From JADJYF01 sp965278995 (GTDB lineage: Bacteria > Pseudomonadota > Gammaproteobacteria > Ga0077536), in the NCBI GenBank assembly GCA_965278995.1, contig OZ257136.1, forward strand, positions 3,038,001 to 3,102,000: a stretch of DNA of 64,000 nucleotides, given 5' to 3'. Made by a program: the position numbers and the translations under genes. Shown piece after piece: positions 17,568 to 30,535 of the stretch (the first letter of the stretch is position 1; the number at the start of each line of letters is the position of its first letter). The notes under the pieces were generated by a model. The model did no database searches. It was given only the letters and a program-made list of their open reading frames with translations, and was not told the DNA's origin.

Positions 17568-17685
17568 TGCCTGGCAATGACCTACTTTCACATGCTGAAG
17601 TGCACACTATCATCGGCGCTAAGCAGTTTCACTTCTGAGTTCGGGATGGATTCAGGTGGTTCCTACTCGCTATTATCGCCAGGCA
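17568..17685 (-). rRNA. rrf: 5S ribosomal RNA
   Basis: On the minus strand it starts TGCCTGGCGATAATAGCGAG and ends GTAGGTCATTGCCAGGCA, the two ends pairing as helix I. About 118 nt, last gene of the rRNA operon. Confidence 0.96.
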
Positions 17686-17828
17686 AGGCGGTGTGAAGTC
17701 GACGTGGCGGGGCGACCAAAGTGGCCGCTCCGTTTGCCCGTTCAGGGCATCACGCAACTTCGATGTTTGGATTAGTCGTTGGCATTTGTACATGCTTCAT
17801 GGCAGACACAAAACGCTTCAGCGTTATA

Positions 17829-20732
<2,904 letters not shown>

Positions 20733-20837
20733 ATATAACCTGAAACATTCTGTCTTCAGAATACATGGCCTGACATGATGCAATGTACAAACATAAACAG
20801 AATCGCTTCTGTCAATGCGCCTTTTCGACTAATCCAA

Positions 20838-20850
20838 ATTGTTAAAGAAC
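20838..20850 (-). promoter_or_regulatory. Spacer boxA antitermination site
   Basis: GTTCTTTAACAAT on the minus strand, upstream of 23S in the tRNA-23S spacer; matches the second boxA of E. coli-type rrn operons. Confidence 0.75.
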
Positions 20851-20955
20851 ACCAACACCGGAAATACCGGCATGGTCTCGAGCGCGAAGCTCAAAGCAGC
20901 AGGCCAATCGAGCCTTGTGCTTTGTTCCTCATGCCGTCCAATCAAGCGTTGTGTA

Positions 20956-21031
20956 TGGTGGAGCCAGACGGGATCGAACCGACGACCTCCTGAATGCAAA
21001 TCAGGCGCTCTCCCAGCTGAGCTATGGCCCC
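20956..21031 (-). tRNA. tRNA-Ala (TGC)
   Basis: Minus strand GGGGCCATAGCTCAGCTGGG at the 5' end, anticodon loop ATTTGCATT (anticodon TGC), T-arm GGTTCGATCC, encoded CCA. In the 16S-23S spacer. Confidence 0.97.
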
Positions 21032-21088
21032 GTAGCGGGTAGACACTGGACTAGGAGCGGCCCCAGACTGACGGCAAGCCGTAAGGTC

Positions 21089-21165
<77 letters not shown>

Positions 21166-21343
21166 GGCAGCAGGCAGCTAGCCATGCGGCGTTTGCCTGG
21201 AGCAAACGATGGCTCAATCAAAGTAGCACTTAGCCGGTGTTCGGACCTGTGGCCGCGACCGTAGCCGCACTGACGGCAACGCTTAGTCCAATCAAGCAAT
21301 TTGAGTGAGCGCTAAACGACAGTCATGTCGTCAGTTTCTCTAT

Positions 21344-22852
<1,509 letters not shown>

Positions 22853-22996
22853 AAGCTTGCAAAGCCCACCCCTTGCGGGGCAGCTGAAGTTATTTGACGA
22901 GTCTCTATCGACACTAAGTATCGTTAAAGCTCATCAGGGTCTCTGATGACGCCATAACCGATCGTTAGCGCCCACACAAATTACTTAATTGGACAG

Positions 22997-23009
22997 ATTG
23001 TTAAAGAGC
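22997..23009 (-). promoter_or_regulatory. Leader boxA antitermination site
   Basis: GCTCTTTAACAAT on the minus strand in the 16S leader, nearly identical to the E. coli rrn boxA that binds NusB-NusE. Confidence 0.8.
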
Positions 23010-23045
23010 CAGGGAGCTGCTTGGGCCACCCTGCGAAGAGCGCGC

Positions 23046-23073
23046 ATTATACGCCCGGGAATGATCCCGTCAA
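23046..23073 (-). promoter_or_regulatory. rRNA operon promoter (sigma-70, P1-like)
   Basis: Minus strand TTGACG (-35, 23068-23073), 16-bp spacer, TATAAT (-10, 23046-23051). It is followed by GCGCGC, a GC-rich discriminator of the kind that makes rRNA promoters sensitive to ppGpp. Upstream (about 23085-23120) the DNA is A/T-rich, fitting an UP element. Confidence 0.85.
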
Positions 23074-23186
23074 CACTTTCGTCGGATTTTTTAAAGAGTG
23101 CATTTTAATTATAATTTTCATGGCGTTAAGCAATTTTGGTCGGGTATCGGAGTGACGCTCCGGTAAATCCGCCGCGATCTCCGAGC

Positions 23187-24377
23187 TCACTCGATATACA
23201 GGCGCGCGAGCCGTCGTTTACCAACCTGCGCAACGACCACCGTGCCGCCGGCAAGTCGGCAATCGATATCTTCGACCCGCATTTGATCAAGCCGGACGGC
23301 GCCTTGCGCAATCATTCGTCGCGCATCCGACGTACTGCTGACGAGACCGGCATCGCGAAGCGCGTTGACCAGGAGTAAGCCGGCGCCACCCGTTGCGAGG
23401 CGGCTTTCGGGCATGTCCTCCGGTATCTGCCCCTGGCTGAAGCGTTCACGGAAGGCTGCCAATGCCCGTGGTCCCGCGGCGAAACCGTGGAAACGATTGA
23501 CCAGCTCGAGCGCAAGTTCGAACTTCACGTCGCGCGGGTTGCGCCCGCCCGCCGTCTCATCCCGCAGTCGCGCGAGATCGGCCGAACTGCGAAAGCTGAG
23601 CAGTTCGTAGTAGCGCCACATCAGGTCGTCGGAAATCGACATGAGCTTGCCGAACATGCTGTCCGGCGGTTCATCGATGGCAACATAGTTGTCCAGGGAT
23701 TTGGACATCTTCTGAATACCGTCCAGCCCTTCCAGCAGCGGCATGGTCAGCACGACCTGGGCTGTCTGGCCGTAGGCCTGTTGCAGCTGGCGCCCGACCA
23801 GCAGGTTGAATTTCTGGTCAGTTCCACCGAGTTCGACATCCGCCCGCATCGCCACCGAGTCATAGCCCTGGATGAGGGGATAGAGGAATTCGTGGATGGC
23901 TATCGGGCGGCCGTCTTCGTAACGCCGCCGGAAATCGTCTCTTTCGAGCATCCGCGCGACAGTATGTTGCGCTGCAATCTTGACCAGACCAGCGGCGTCT
24001 ATTGCGGACATCCAGGTCGAATTGAACAACACCTGAGTACGTTCCGGATCCAAGATCTTGAAGACCTGGTCGCGATACGTCGCGGCGTTGCTGGCCACGG
24101 CTTCGGGTGTGAGCGGTGGGCGAGTCGCGTTCTTGCCGGTCGGGTCACCGATCATGCCCGTGAAGTCGCCGATCAGAAACAGCACCTCGTGGCCGAGTTC
24201 CTGGAATTGACGCATCTTGTTCAATAGAACCGTATGGCCCAGATGAAGATCCGGCGCGGTCGGGTCGAACCCTGCCTTGACCCGGAGCGGCCGCCCGGTC
24301 GCGAGTTTCTTGATCAATTCCTCTTCGACCAGAATCTCGACCGCCCCGCGACGGATGGTCTCAAGTTGCTCGTGCAT
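23187..24377 (-). CDS. tyrS: Tyrosyl-tRNA synthetase
   Basis: Charges tRNA-Tyr. 396 residues, a class I synthetase with HLGH (45-48) as the HIGH motif and KMSKS (223-227), GGTDQKFN in the tyrosine pocket, and a C-terminal S4 RNA-binding domain ending GKRRLARLYIE. This is the bacterial TyrRZ-like type, with KMSKS rather than KFGKT. It reads toward the rRNA operon, whose promoter starts about 110 bp after its stop. Confidence 0.97.
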   Translation of the reverse strand: MHEQLETIRRGAVEILVEEELIKKLATGRPLRVKAGFDPTAPDLHLGHTVLLNKMRQFQELGHEVLFLIGDFTGMIGDPTGKNATRPPLTPEAVASNAATYRDQVFKILDPERTQVLFNSTWMSAIDAAGLVKIAAQHTVARMLERDDFRRRYEDGRPIAIHEFLYPLIQGYDSVAMRADVELGGTDQKFNLLVGRQLQQAYGQTAQVVLTMPLLEGLDGIQKMSKSLDNYVAIDEPPDSMFGKLMSISDDLMWRYYELLSFRSSADLARLRDETAGGRNPRDVKFELALELVNRFHGFAAGPRALAAFRERFSQGQIPEDMPESRLATGGAGLLLVNALRDAGLVSSTSDARRMIAQGAVRLDQMRVEDIDCRLAGGTVVVAQVGKRRLARLYIE

Positions 24378-24417
24378 CGCGGCCTGCTTAGTTGCTGTTT
24401 TGTAAAGCGCGCCAGCC

Positions 24418-24499
24418 TAGCAGCCTGTCGGACTCAGGTCGAATCTACTGCGGCGGCGGGAGCGCGAGGACAGATTCCCTGAGCCGGCCAGGCTGCTGG
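24418..24499. repeat. REP-like palindromic element, copy A
   Basis: The outer arms TAGCAGCCTGTCGGACTCAG and its complement CTGAGCCGGCCAGGCTGCTG match at 17 of 20 positions. An inner pair GAATC / GATTC encloses a GGCGG-rich centre. The same layout and much of the sequence recur at 59409-59487. It lies between divergent tyrS and the M23 peptidase gene. Confidence 0.7.
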
Positions 24500-24602
24500 C
24501 ATATGCCGGCATACGAAAATTGTTAATAAACATTGACGTATTGTGCCGATGCGGATATTTTTCGCCGGGTCGGCGACCAGCCACGAGCACGCTATATAAA
24601 GC

Positions 24603-26081
24603 ATGAAGTATTTGAAAAGCTCTCGTCAGCGGCGTCCGACAGCGGCCCTGCGCAAATGGAAACCCGTGAGCCTCATAGCGGCCATCACGACCGCCCTCAT
24701 CTTCTTCAGTCTGCCCGAGCGTAATACGGGCGCCGCATCCAACCCATCTCCGGATCTCGTCGAAACGCCGCTCGCTCTTGCCAACTATGCGCGAGGGATA
24801 GGCGTGCATGACGTCGCCAGCAACCGACGCCTGCCGTTCGAACCGCGGCTGCCCGACGTCATCGCTGATGCCATCGCTCGAGTCAGCCCCGATGCTGCGA
24901 GCGAGACCCCCGCCGTGGACGACCGCGCGGGAAACTGGCGTAACGTCACGGTGGCACCTGGAGACAATTTGTCGCTGATCTTCTCGCGCCTCAAGTTGCC
25001 GCGAACTACGCTGCACGAAATCATGTCGCTCGGCAAGGAAACGGTCGGACTGAAAGCGCTGCGACCTGGTCAGGTCGTTCGCTTCCGGATGGACGGTGAA
25101 AACATCGCTGAACTCGTGCTCGAGCTTGATCAGCTCAACTCTCTGGCCGTGGTCCACGACGGTACTCGTTACGTCGCGCATACCGAAGAGATCGAACCCG
25201 AAATCAAAGTCACCGCAGCGAGCACTCGCATCACGCATTCGCTGTTTCTCGACGGCCAGAAAGCGGGGCTGTCCGACGCTGTCATCATGCGACTGACCGA
25301 TATCTTCGGGTGGGATATCGATTTCGCGCTCGATTTACGCGAAAACGATTTCTTCAGCGTCATCTACGAAGAAGTTTATAAGGATGGCGAACTGGTCAAG
25401 CAGGATCGAATCCTTGCCGCCGAGTTCATCAATCAAGGTGAACGTCATCGCGCAGTGCTCTATATCGACGACACAGGTCAATCCGCGTACTACTCCGATA
25501 AGGGCGAAGCGATGCGTAAAGCGTTTCTGCGCACGCCGGTCAACTTCACGCGCATCAGTTCGGGTTTCAGCCTCGGCCGCAGGCATCCCATCCTGAACAC
25601 CATCCGCGCGCATCGCGGTGTCGACTACGCCGCGCCGATGGGTACGCCGGTGCGCGCGACGGCCGACGGCCGCATCCGCAGTATCGGCAATGGCGCCGGT
25701 TATGGTCGCGTCGTCGAAATGCAGCATGGCGACGTCTACGGCACGCTTTACGCCCACCTGTCACGGTTCGCTCGCGGATTGTCGCGTGGCAGCTTCGTCA
25801 AGCAGGGGCAGGTCATCGGCTATGTCGGGAAGTCCGGGCTTGCGACCGGTCCACATTTACATTACGAATTCCGCATCAGCGGCGTCCATCGCGATCCACT
25901 GAAAGTTGCTTTACCCAAAGCGCTACCGATAGAGCACAAGTATCTGGCAGATTTCCGCGAGAAATCGGCACCGCTGTTGTCGCAGCTCGACGTCATGGTG
26001 GCGCAGCAGGAGGCTGGCAAGTCTACCTATATCGCGCAGCTCGACAGCGCCAAGGCTCCGCACGGTATTCGCGCGAATTGA
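24603..26081 (+). CDS. M23 peptidoglycan endopeptidase, MepM-like, with OapA/LysM-type domain
   Basis: A 492-residue envelope protein. One N-terminal membrane helix or uncleaved signal (about 21-37), then a LysM-like OapA domain (about 113-162: NLSLIFSRLKLPRTTLHEIM), a middle domain, and a LytM/M23 domain at about 318-435. The zinc ligands are visible: H337 and D341 in AHRGVDYAAP, and H418/H420 in GPHLHYEF. The likely role is cleavage of murein cross-links during growth. In the known Pseudomonas order an M23 gene likewise lies between tyrS and anmK. Its stop overlaps the anmK start, which links murein cleavage with recycling. Confidence 0.93.
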   Translation: MKYLKSSRQRRPTAALRKWKPVSLIAAITTALIFFSLPERNTGAASNPSPDLVETPLALANYARGIGVHDVASNRRLPFEPRLPDVIADAIARVSPDAASETPAVDDRAGNWRNVTVAPGDNLSLIFSRLKLPRTTLHEIMSLGKETVGLKALRPGQVVRFRMDGENIAELVLELDQLNSLAVVHDGTRYVAHTEEIEPEIKVTAASTRITHSLFLDGQKAGLSDAVIMRLTDIFGWDIDFALDLRENDFFSVIYEEVYKDGELVKQDRILAAEFINQGERHRAVLYIDDTGQSAYYSDKGEAMRKAFLRTPVNFTRISSGFSLGRRHPILNTIRAHRGVDYAAPMGTPVRATADGRIRSIGNGAGYGRVVEMQHGDVYGTLYAHLSRFARGLSRGSFVKQGQVIGYVGKSGLATGPHLHYEFRISGVHRDPLKVALPKALPIEHKYLADFREKSAPLLSQLDVMVAQQEAGKSTYIAQLDSAKAPHGIRAN

Positions 26082-27232
26082 ACGACACTGACGCGCGCTT
26101 GAGTGTCGGGCGCTATCTCGGTCTGATCTCCGGTACCAGCATGGATGGCATCGACGCCGTCGCGGTCGAGGTCGACGAACAACACCTGCACACCATTGCC
26201 GCGCTGACACATCCCTATCCCGCCGCACTGAAACAGCGACTTCATGCCGCGATCAGACCCGACACCCGCCTCAGCCTGCATGAGATTGCAACCCTTGACG
26301 TCGAGGTCGGCAGCGCGTTTGCTGACGCAGCACACGCGGTGCTTGCCGCGGCCTCGCTCTCAGCCGGTGACTTCATCGCGATCGGCAGTCATGGCCAGAC
26401 GCTGCGCCATGCACCGCATGCCGAACCGCCTTACAGTCTGCAGATTGGCAGCGCCGCTACGATAGCGGCCCGCCTTGGCGTGTTGACCGTGGCTGATTTT
26501 CGCGCCATGGACATCGCTTACGGTGGCGAAGGCGCGCCGCTGGTGCCGGCTTTCCACGAGTGGGCCATGCGCAGTACGAGTGAAAATCGAGTCATCGCCA
26601 ATATCGGCGGTATCGCCAATATTTCGCTCCTGCCGGCAGCGCTCGAGACTGGACTGACCGGTTATGACACCGGCCCGGGGAATTGTCTGATGGACGTCTG
26701 GTGCGCACACGAACTCGGCCAGGCTTTCGATGCGGATGGCGCCTGGGCGGCGTCGGGCCGCTGTCAGCCGGCGTTGCTCGAGGCGCTGCTCGACGACGAC
26801 TACTATCGCGCCGCGCCACCGAAAAGTACCGGCCGCGAGATTTTCAACAGGGCCTATCTCGAACCCGTGCTGGCGCAGTTCGACGGCGTGCAGCCGGTCG
26901 ACGTGCAAGCCACGCTCGCCGCTCTGACCGTCGAGACGCTGTCCCGCGAGATTGAACGCCTTGGCGCAGCCTGGGCGGCACGCGTTTACGTCTGCGGTGG
27001 CGGTGCGCGCAATCGGCATCTCATGGCGCAGCTCGCCGCTCGTCTTGCGCCGCTGCCGGTCGTGTCGACTGCCACGCTAGGCCTCGATCCCGATATGGTC
27101 GAGGCAAGTGCATTCGCCTGGCTGGCCAGTCAACGACTGGCCGGCAGGCCGGTGCGGATGACGACTGGCGCCGCCGCGCGCGCGCTCTTGCTCGGCGCTG
27201 TCTATGCGCCGACGGCGGGATTCACTGCTTGA
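26078..27232 (+). CDS. anmK: Anhydro-N-acetylmuramic acid kinase
   Basis: Phosphorylates and opens anhydroMurNAc to MurNAc-6-P in cell-wall recycling. 384 residues, with GLISGTSMDGIDAV at the N-terminus (ATP loop), GDFIAIGSHGQTLRH, NIGGIANIS and VYVCGGGARNRHLM of the sugar-kinase fold. The start is unusual: a TTG at 26078 overlapping the peptidase TGA (TTGA). A second in-frame TTG lies at 26099 and no ATG is near, so I keep the first. The 3' end overlaps the convergent prsT gene by 11 bp. Confidence 0.94.
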   Translation: MNDTDARLSVGRYLGLISGTSMDGIDAVAVEVDEQHLHTIAALTHPYPAALKQRLHAAIRPDTRLSLHEIATLDVEVGSAFADAAHAVLAAASLSAGDFIAIGSHGQTLRHAPHAEPPYSLQIGSAATIAARLGVLTVADFRAMDIAYGGEGAPLVPAFHEWAMRSTSENRVIANIGGIANISLLPAALETGLTGYDTGPGNCLMDVWCAHELGQAFDADGAWAASGRCQPALLEALLDDDYYRAAPPKSTGREIFNRAYLEPVLAQFDGVQPVDVQATLAALTVETLSREIERLGAAWAARVYVCGGGARNRHLMAQLAARLAPLPVVSTATLGLDPDMVEASAFAWLASQRLAGRPVRMTTGAAARALLLGAVYAPTAGFTA

Positions 27233-30038
27233 GCTTCTGACGCAGTTTCTCGAGCAGGCTGGTGGCATCGTCACGCGCCGAAAATGCCATACCGCTATCA
27301 ACCGCTGCTTCAATTTCCTCTTTCGCTTCCGACTCACGTCCGAGCCGCGCCAGGGCAAGCCCGATGTGATAGCGAATGGCAGGGCTCGTCGACGCGCGCG
27401 CGAACGCTTCACGCAGTATCGCCAGCCCTTCCTCCACCTGGCCTTGTTCGAGCAGGATCCAGCCGTAAGTGTCGGCTACATTCGGATCTTTCGGCGCCTG
27501 CTTGTACGCGGTCTCGGCGGTCGGCAACGCGCGCGCATCGTTCAGCTCCTGATAGCAGACGGCCAGATTGTTCAGCATCACCAGGTCCTCTGTCCCGGCA
27601 GCCTGCAGGCGCTCATACGTCACACGAGCATCGTCCCAGCGCTTCTGCATCATGAGCATCTGGGCGTATAAATGCATGGAGCCGAGATCTTTCGGATTAC
27701 GGTTCAGCCAATCCTGCATCAATGCTGCCGCGGCATCCGGCTGATTGGCGGCGACCTCGGCGCGGAACAGCGTCTGCATCGTCTGCATGCCTGGCTCCAT
27801 TTGATAGACCTGCGCGTAGGATTGCACCGCCTCGGACGCCGAGCCTTCGGCGATCAGCAAATCGCCTTGTACGGTCAGAATCTGCGCTGTCTCGCCGTGT
27901 CGCGTCTTGAGCGCGGTAATCGTCTCGCGCGCTTTACTGAATTCCTTCAATTCGATGTGCGTCGCCGCTTTCAGAATGCCGACGCCGACATTGCCAGGAC
28001 CGCCCTGCTCAGCCTTGGTCAGCGTCCACAACGCGCCGTTGAAATCGCCGATCCCATATTGCTGATTGGCAGCAGAGAACAACACTTCGGTATCGAAGCG
28101 CGCCGCTTCTACGGCGCGCCGCAGGTGCATCTTGGATTCGGCCATGTCACCCAGCTTGCGGTACGCCCGCCCGGCAAGCAGCTCCGCGCGTGGCTCCTCG
28201 GGGAAAGCACGCACCAGTTCAAATAGATTCTCGCGGATGCGGTCCGGTTTCTCGTTGCCGCTGAACATCACGTTCAAACGCAATTCGTGGGCTGCAAATA
28301 ATTTGGGTTCGGCCTTGAGCAAAGCGGCAACGCGTTCCATCGCTTCATCGTTGGCACCCGCTTTCAACAGAACCTGGGTAAGCTCTACCTGGGCTGCAAT
28401 GCTGGTCGGAAAATGCTCCAGCGTCGCTCGATACAGTGCCTCGGATGACGCAATATCGCCTTCGGCGCGCGCCAGACGGGCAAGATTCAGTTGCGGCATC
28501 AGTGCATCGCTGTCAGCGTCACGGGCGAGCGTCAATTCAAGGCGCGCGCGCGCGAAATCGCCAGCGGCCAGAAACGTGGCGCCGGCCACGTTATGGATCA
28601 GCGGTTTGTCCTTGAACTTGTCGAGTATGGTCTCGACGACCGCCAGGGCTTTCGGCATATCGCCGGTCTTGACGTAGATCCGGGCAAGCTGGACCCAGGC
28701 CTCGGCCAAATCGGGAAACCGCTGCGTCAATTTCTCGAGTTCAGCGATGGCGGCGTCCGGGCGGCCGGCATCCAGACGACTCGCTGCCAAGCGTACACCG
28801 ATACCTGCGACATCCGGGGCAAGCTCGAGCGCGGCGGAATAGTATTGTTCGGCCGCGGCGTGATTGCCGAGCGAGTGGAACGCTTCGGCCAGTATCGAGA
28901 GCAACATGGGGTCGCGCGGCGGCGCGGTACCGGTGGCCGGCTTCAGCAGGGCGACAACCGCCTCCGCATCGCCGAGCGAGAGATAACACGACGCCAGATA
29001 ACGCATCGCGCCGACATGATTCGGGATCCGGTTTAGATACGCCGTGAAATGGGAGACTGCTTCCGTGTAGTTCTCTTCAAAGTACGCCACCACGCCCAGC
29101 ATGAGCATGGTTTCCGGCAACTTGGCTCGCGTGTCTTCCCTGATTTCGTTGATTTTGTCCGCACTCTCACGCAGAGCTGCACGCGCTTCTTCCATGCGCC
29201 CTTCCCGGTACAGCAGCAGTGTTCGAAGATAGATGGACTCGAGCGTATCGCTGCCGAGATTCTTGACCGCTTCGAGATCCTGGCGGGCGCGTTTGTCCTG
29301 GCCAAGATCCAGCCATTGCGCAGCGCGCGCAGTCAAAGCGCGCTCGGAGGTCGGGTTTAGCGCAAGTACTTTTTCGAACGCCTTGAGCGCCTCGCGATAA
29401 TTGCCTTCGTCGCGATGCACGATCGCTTTGTACATCCAGACGTCATAAGACTCGGGCGCCAGCGCGAGCGCTTCAGCGATCAGCGCATGCGCTTTGTCTC
29501 GTTTACCTTTCGATACATAAAGACGAGCGCGACCCAGTATCGGGCGTGGATCGACCGGCAGCAGGGTGCCGGCATTGAGAAACAGTTCTTCGGCATGCTT
29601 GGAGTCACCGAGAGCAAGGTAAGCTTCGGCCTGGATCAGCTGCAGTTGACCATCAACTTCCGGATTGTGCCCTTCGGCCACAAAACCGGTAATCACATGT
29701 TCGGGCTGTGCGACTTCCATATACGCCTGTGCCAGCGGCAGCAGCAGCAGGTTCTCGTCACCGCCCATGGCCTGCGCTTTCTCGAGTTCCTTGATCGCCG
29801 CCAGGGGTTGGTTCTGTTCCAGCAATGTGCGCCCGAGCATGATTCGCGCGGGCAGGTTGTTCGGGTCCTGTTGCACCGCATTGCGCAACTGGATCAACGC
29901 TTCGGGAAAGCTCGACTGCCGAAAGAAATCGAGCGCCTCCTCGTACAACTCCTGGGAACGCTCGCGGTCGACGGCAGCCAATACCGGTGTCAGCGGTATC
30001 AGCAGCAAGGCGAGCAGGAAAAGGTTCCGAGACATCAT
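27222..30038 (-). CDS. prsT: PEP-CTERM system TPR-repeat protein PrsT
   Basis: A 938-residue exported protein made almost wholly of tetratricopeptide repeats after a signal peptide (FLLALLLIPLTPVLAA). Length, N-terminus (ELYEEALDFFRQSSFPEALIQLRNAVQQ pattern) and repeat content fit the PrsT family found in loci with the exosortase XrtA and extracellular polysaccharide genes. Family members are often described as lipoproteins, but no lipobox cysteine is visible here. It probably acts as a periplasmic scaffold in exopolysaccharide or PEP-CTERM protein export (inference from context). The start is one of two adjacent ATGs (30038, 30035). It is divergent from the PEP-CTERM substrate gene. Confidence 0.9.
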   Translation of the reverse strand: MMSRNLFLLALLLIPLTPVLAAVDRERSQELYEEALDFFRQSSFPEALIQLRNAVQQDPNNLPARIMLGRTLLEQNQPLAAIKELEKAQAMGGDENLLLLPLAQAYMEVAQPEHVITGFVAEGHNPEVDGQLQLIQAEAYLALGDSKHAEELFLNAGTLLPVDPRPILGRARLYVSKGKRDKAHALIAEALALAPESYDVWMYKAIVHRDEGNYREALKAFEKVLALNPTSERALTARAAQWLDLGQDKRARQDLEAVKNLGSDTLESIYLRTLLLYREGRMEEARAALRESADKINEIREDTRAKLPETMLMLGVVAYFEENYTEAVSHFTAYLNRIPNHVGAMRYLASCYLSLGDAEAVVALLKPATGTAPPRDPMLLSILAEAFHSLGNHAAAEQYYSAALELAPDVAGIGVRLAASRLDAGRPDAAIAELEKLTQRFPDLAEAWVQLARIYVKTGDMPKALAVVETILDKFKDKPLIHNVAGATFLAAGDFARARLELTLARDADSDALMPQLNLARLARAEGDIASSEALYRATLEHFPTSIAAQVELTQVLLKAGANDEAMERVAALLKAEPKLFAAHELRLNVMFSGNEKPDRIRENLFELVRAFPEEPRAELLAGRAYRKLGDMAESKMHLRRAVEAARFDTEVLFSAANQQYGIGDFNGALWTLTKAEQGGPGNVGVGILKAATHIELKEFSKARETITALKTRHGETAQILTVQGDLLIAEGSASEAVQSYAQVYQMEPGMQTMQTLFRAEVAANQPDAAAALMQDWLNRNPKDLGSMHLYAQMLMMQKRWDDARVTYERLQAAGTEDLVMLNNLAVCYQELNDARALPTAETAYKQAPKDPNVADTYGWILLEQGQVEEGLAILREAFARASTSPAIRYHIGLALARLGRESEAKEEIEAAVDSGMAFSARDDATSLLEKLRQKLKQ

Positions 30039-30485
30039 GATGCAGGCTGCCGGATTGATAAGGGGGGACCGATCAGCATCGGCCGACGTCAGTATAGATT
30101 TAGCGTCGACGTCACGACCGCGGCTGATCGCAAAGGAATGTAAACATGGATTCCCGCCGACCTGCCGATACCTTAAGCTCTCGCGACGATGCCACCCGGG
30201 TCGGTATCGTAACGGGCGTACCGGCGGCTTGCACCGGGTAAACCACCATGGTCATGACTGGGGCCAGTCTCAGGGCCAAGACCATGCTGATAAATTTATT
30301 GACAGTTCGCCGCACTGAAACTGATTGATCTTGAAGTGCTTAATGACATTGACGGCCAGACTGATCGGGCTGGGGCCGAGGAATCGAGTGGATCTGTCAA
30401 CGCGCTTTACAAATGTCGCCTCAGGACGACGTTTCGACACACCGATAAAAACACAAATTATTGAAATACATACGTTTTTTAATTA
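30039..30485. other. Divergent regulatory region between prsT and the PEP-CTERM gene
   Basis: About 450 bp without a gene. It contains a nested inverted repeat at 30247-30286 (CATGGTC...GACCATG enclosing GACTGG-GG-CCAGTC) and a weaker TGTCG-N16-CGACA at 30414-30439. Both lie upstream of the sigma-54 promoter at distances usual for activator sites. No RNA gene seen. Confidence 0.45.
30247..30286. promoter_or_regulatory. Nested inverted repeat, candidate activator site
   Basis: Outer arms CATGGTC / GACCATG, inner arms GACTGG / CCAGTC. It lies about 200 bp upstream of the sigma-54 -24 element, in the range of NtrC-family enhancer sites such as PrsR. Function is inferred. Confidence 0.35.
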
Positions 30486-30501
30486 TGGCCCACAAATTGC
30501 T
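30486..30501 (+). promoter_or_regulatory. Sigma-54 (-24/-12) promoter of the PEP-CTERM gene
   Basis: TGGCCCACAAATTGCT has GG and GC at exactly the sigma-54 spacing and matches TGGC...TTGCW at all key bases. Transcription would start near 30511, leaving a leader of about 25 nt before the ATG at 30536. Confidence 0.8.
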
Positions 30502-30535
30502 CCGCTCACCCAAAGTTTATAACAGGTCCACCACC

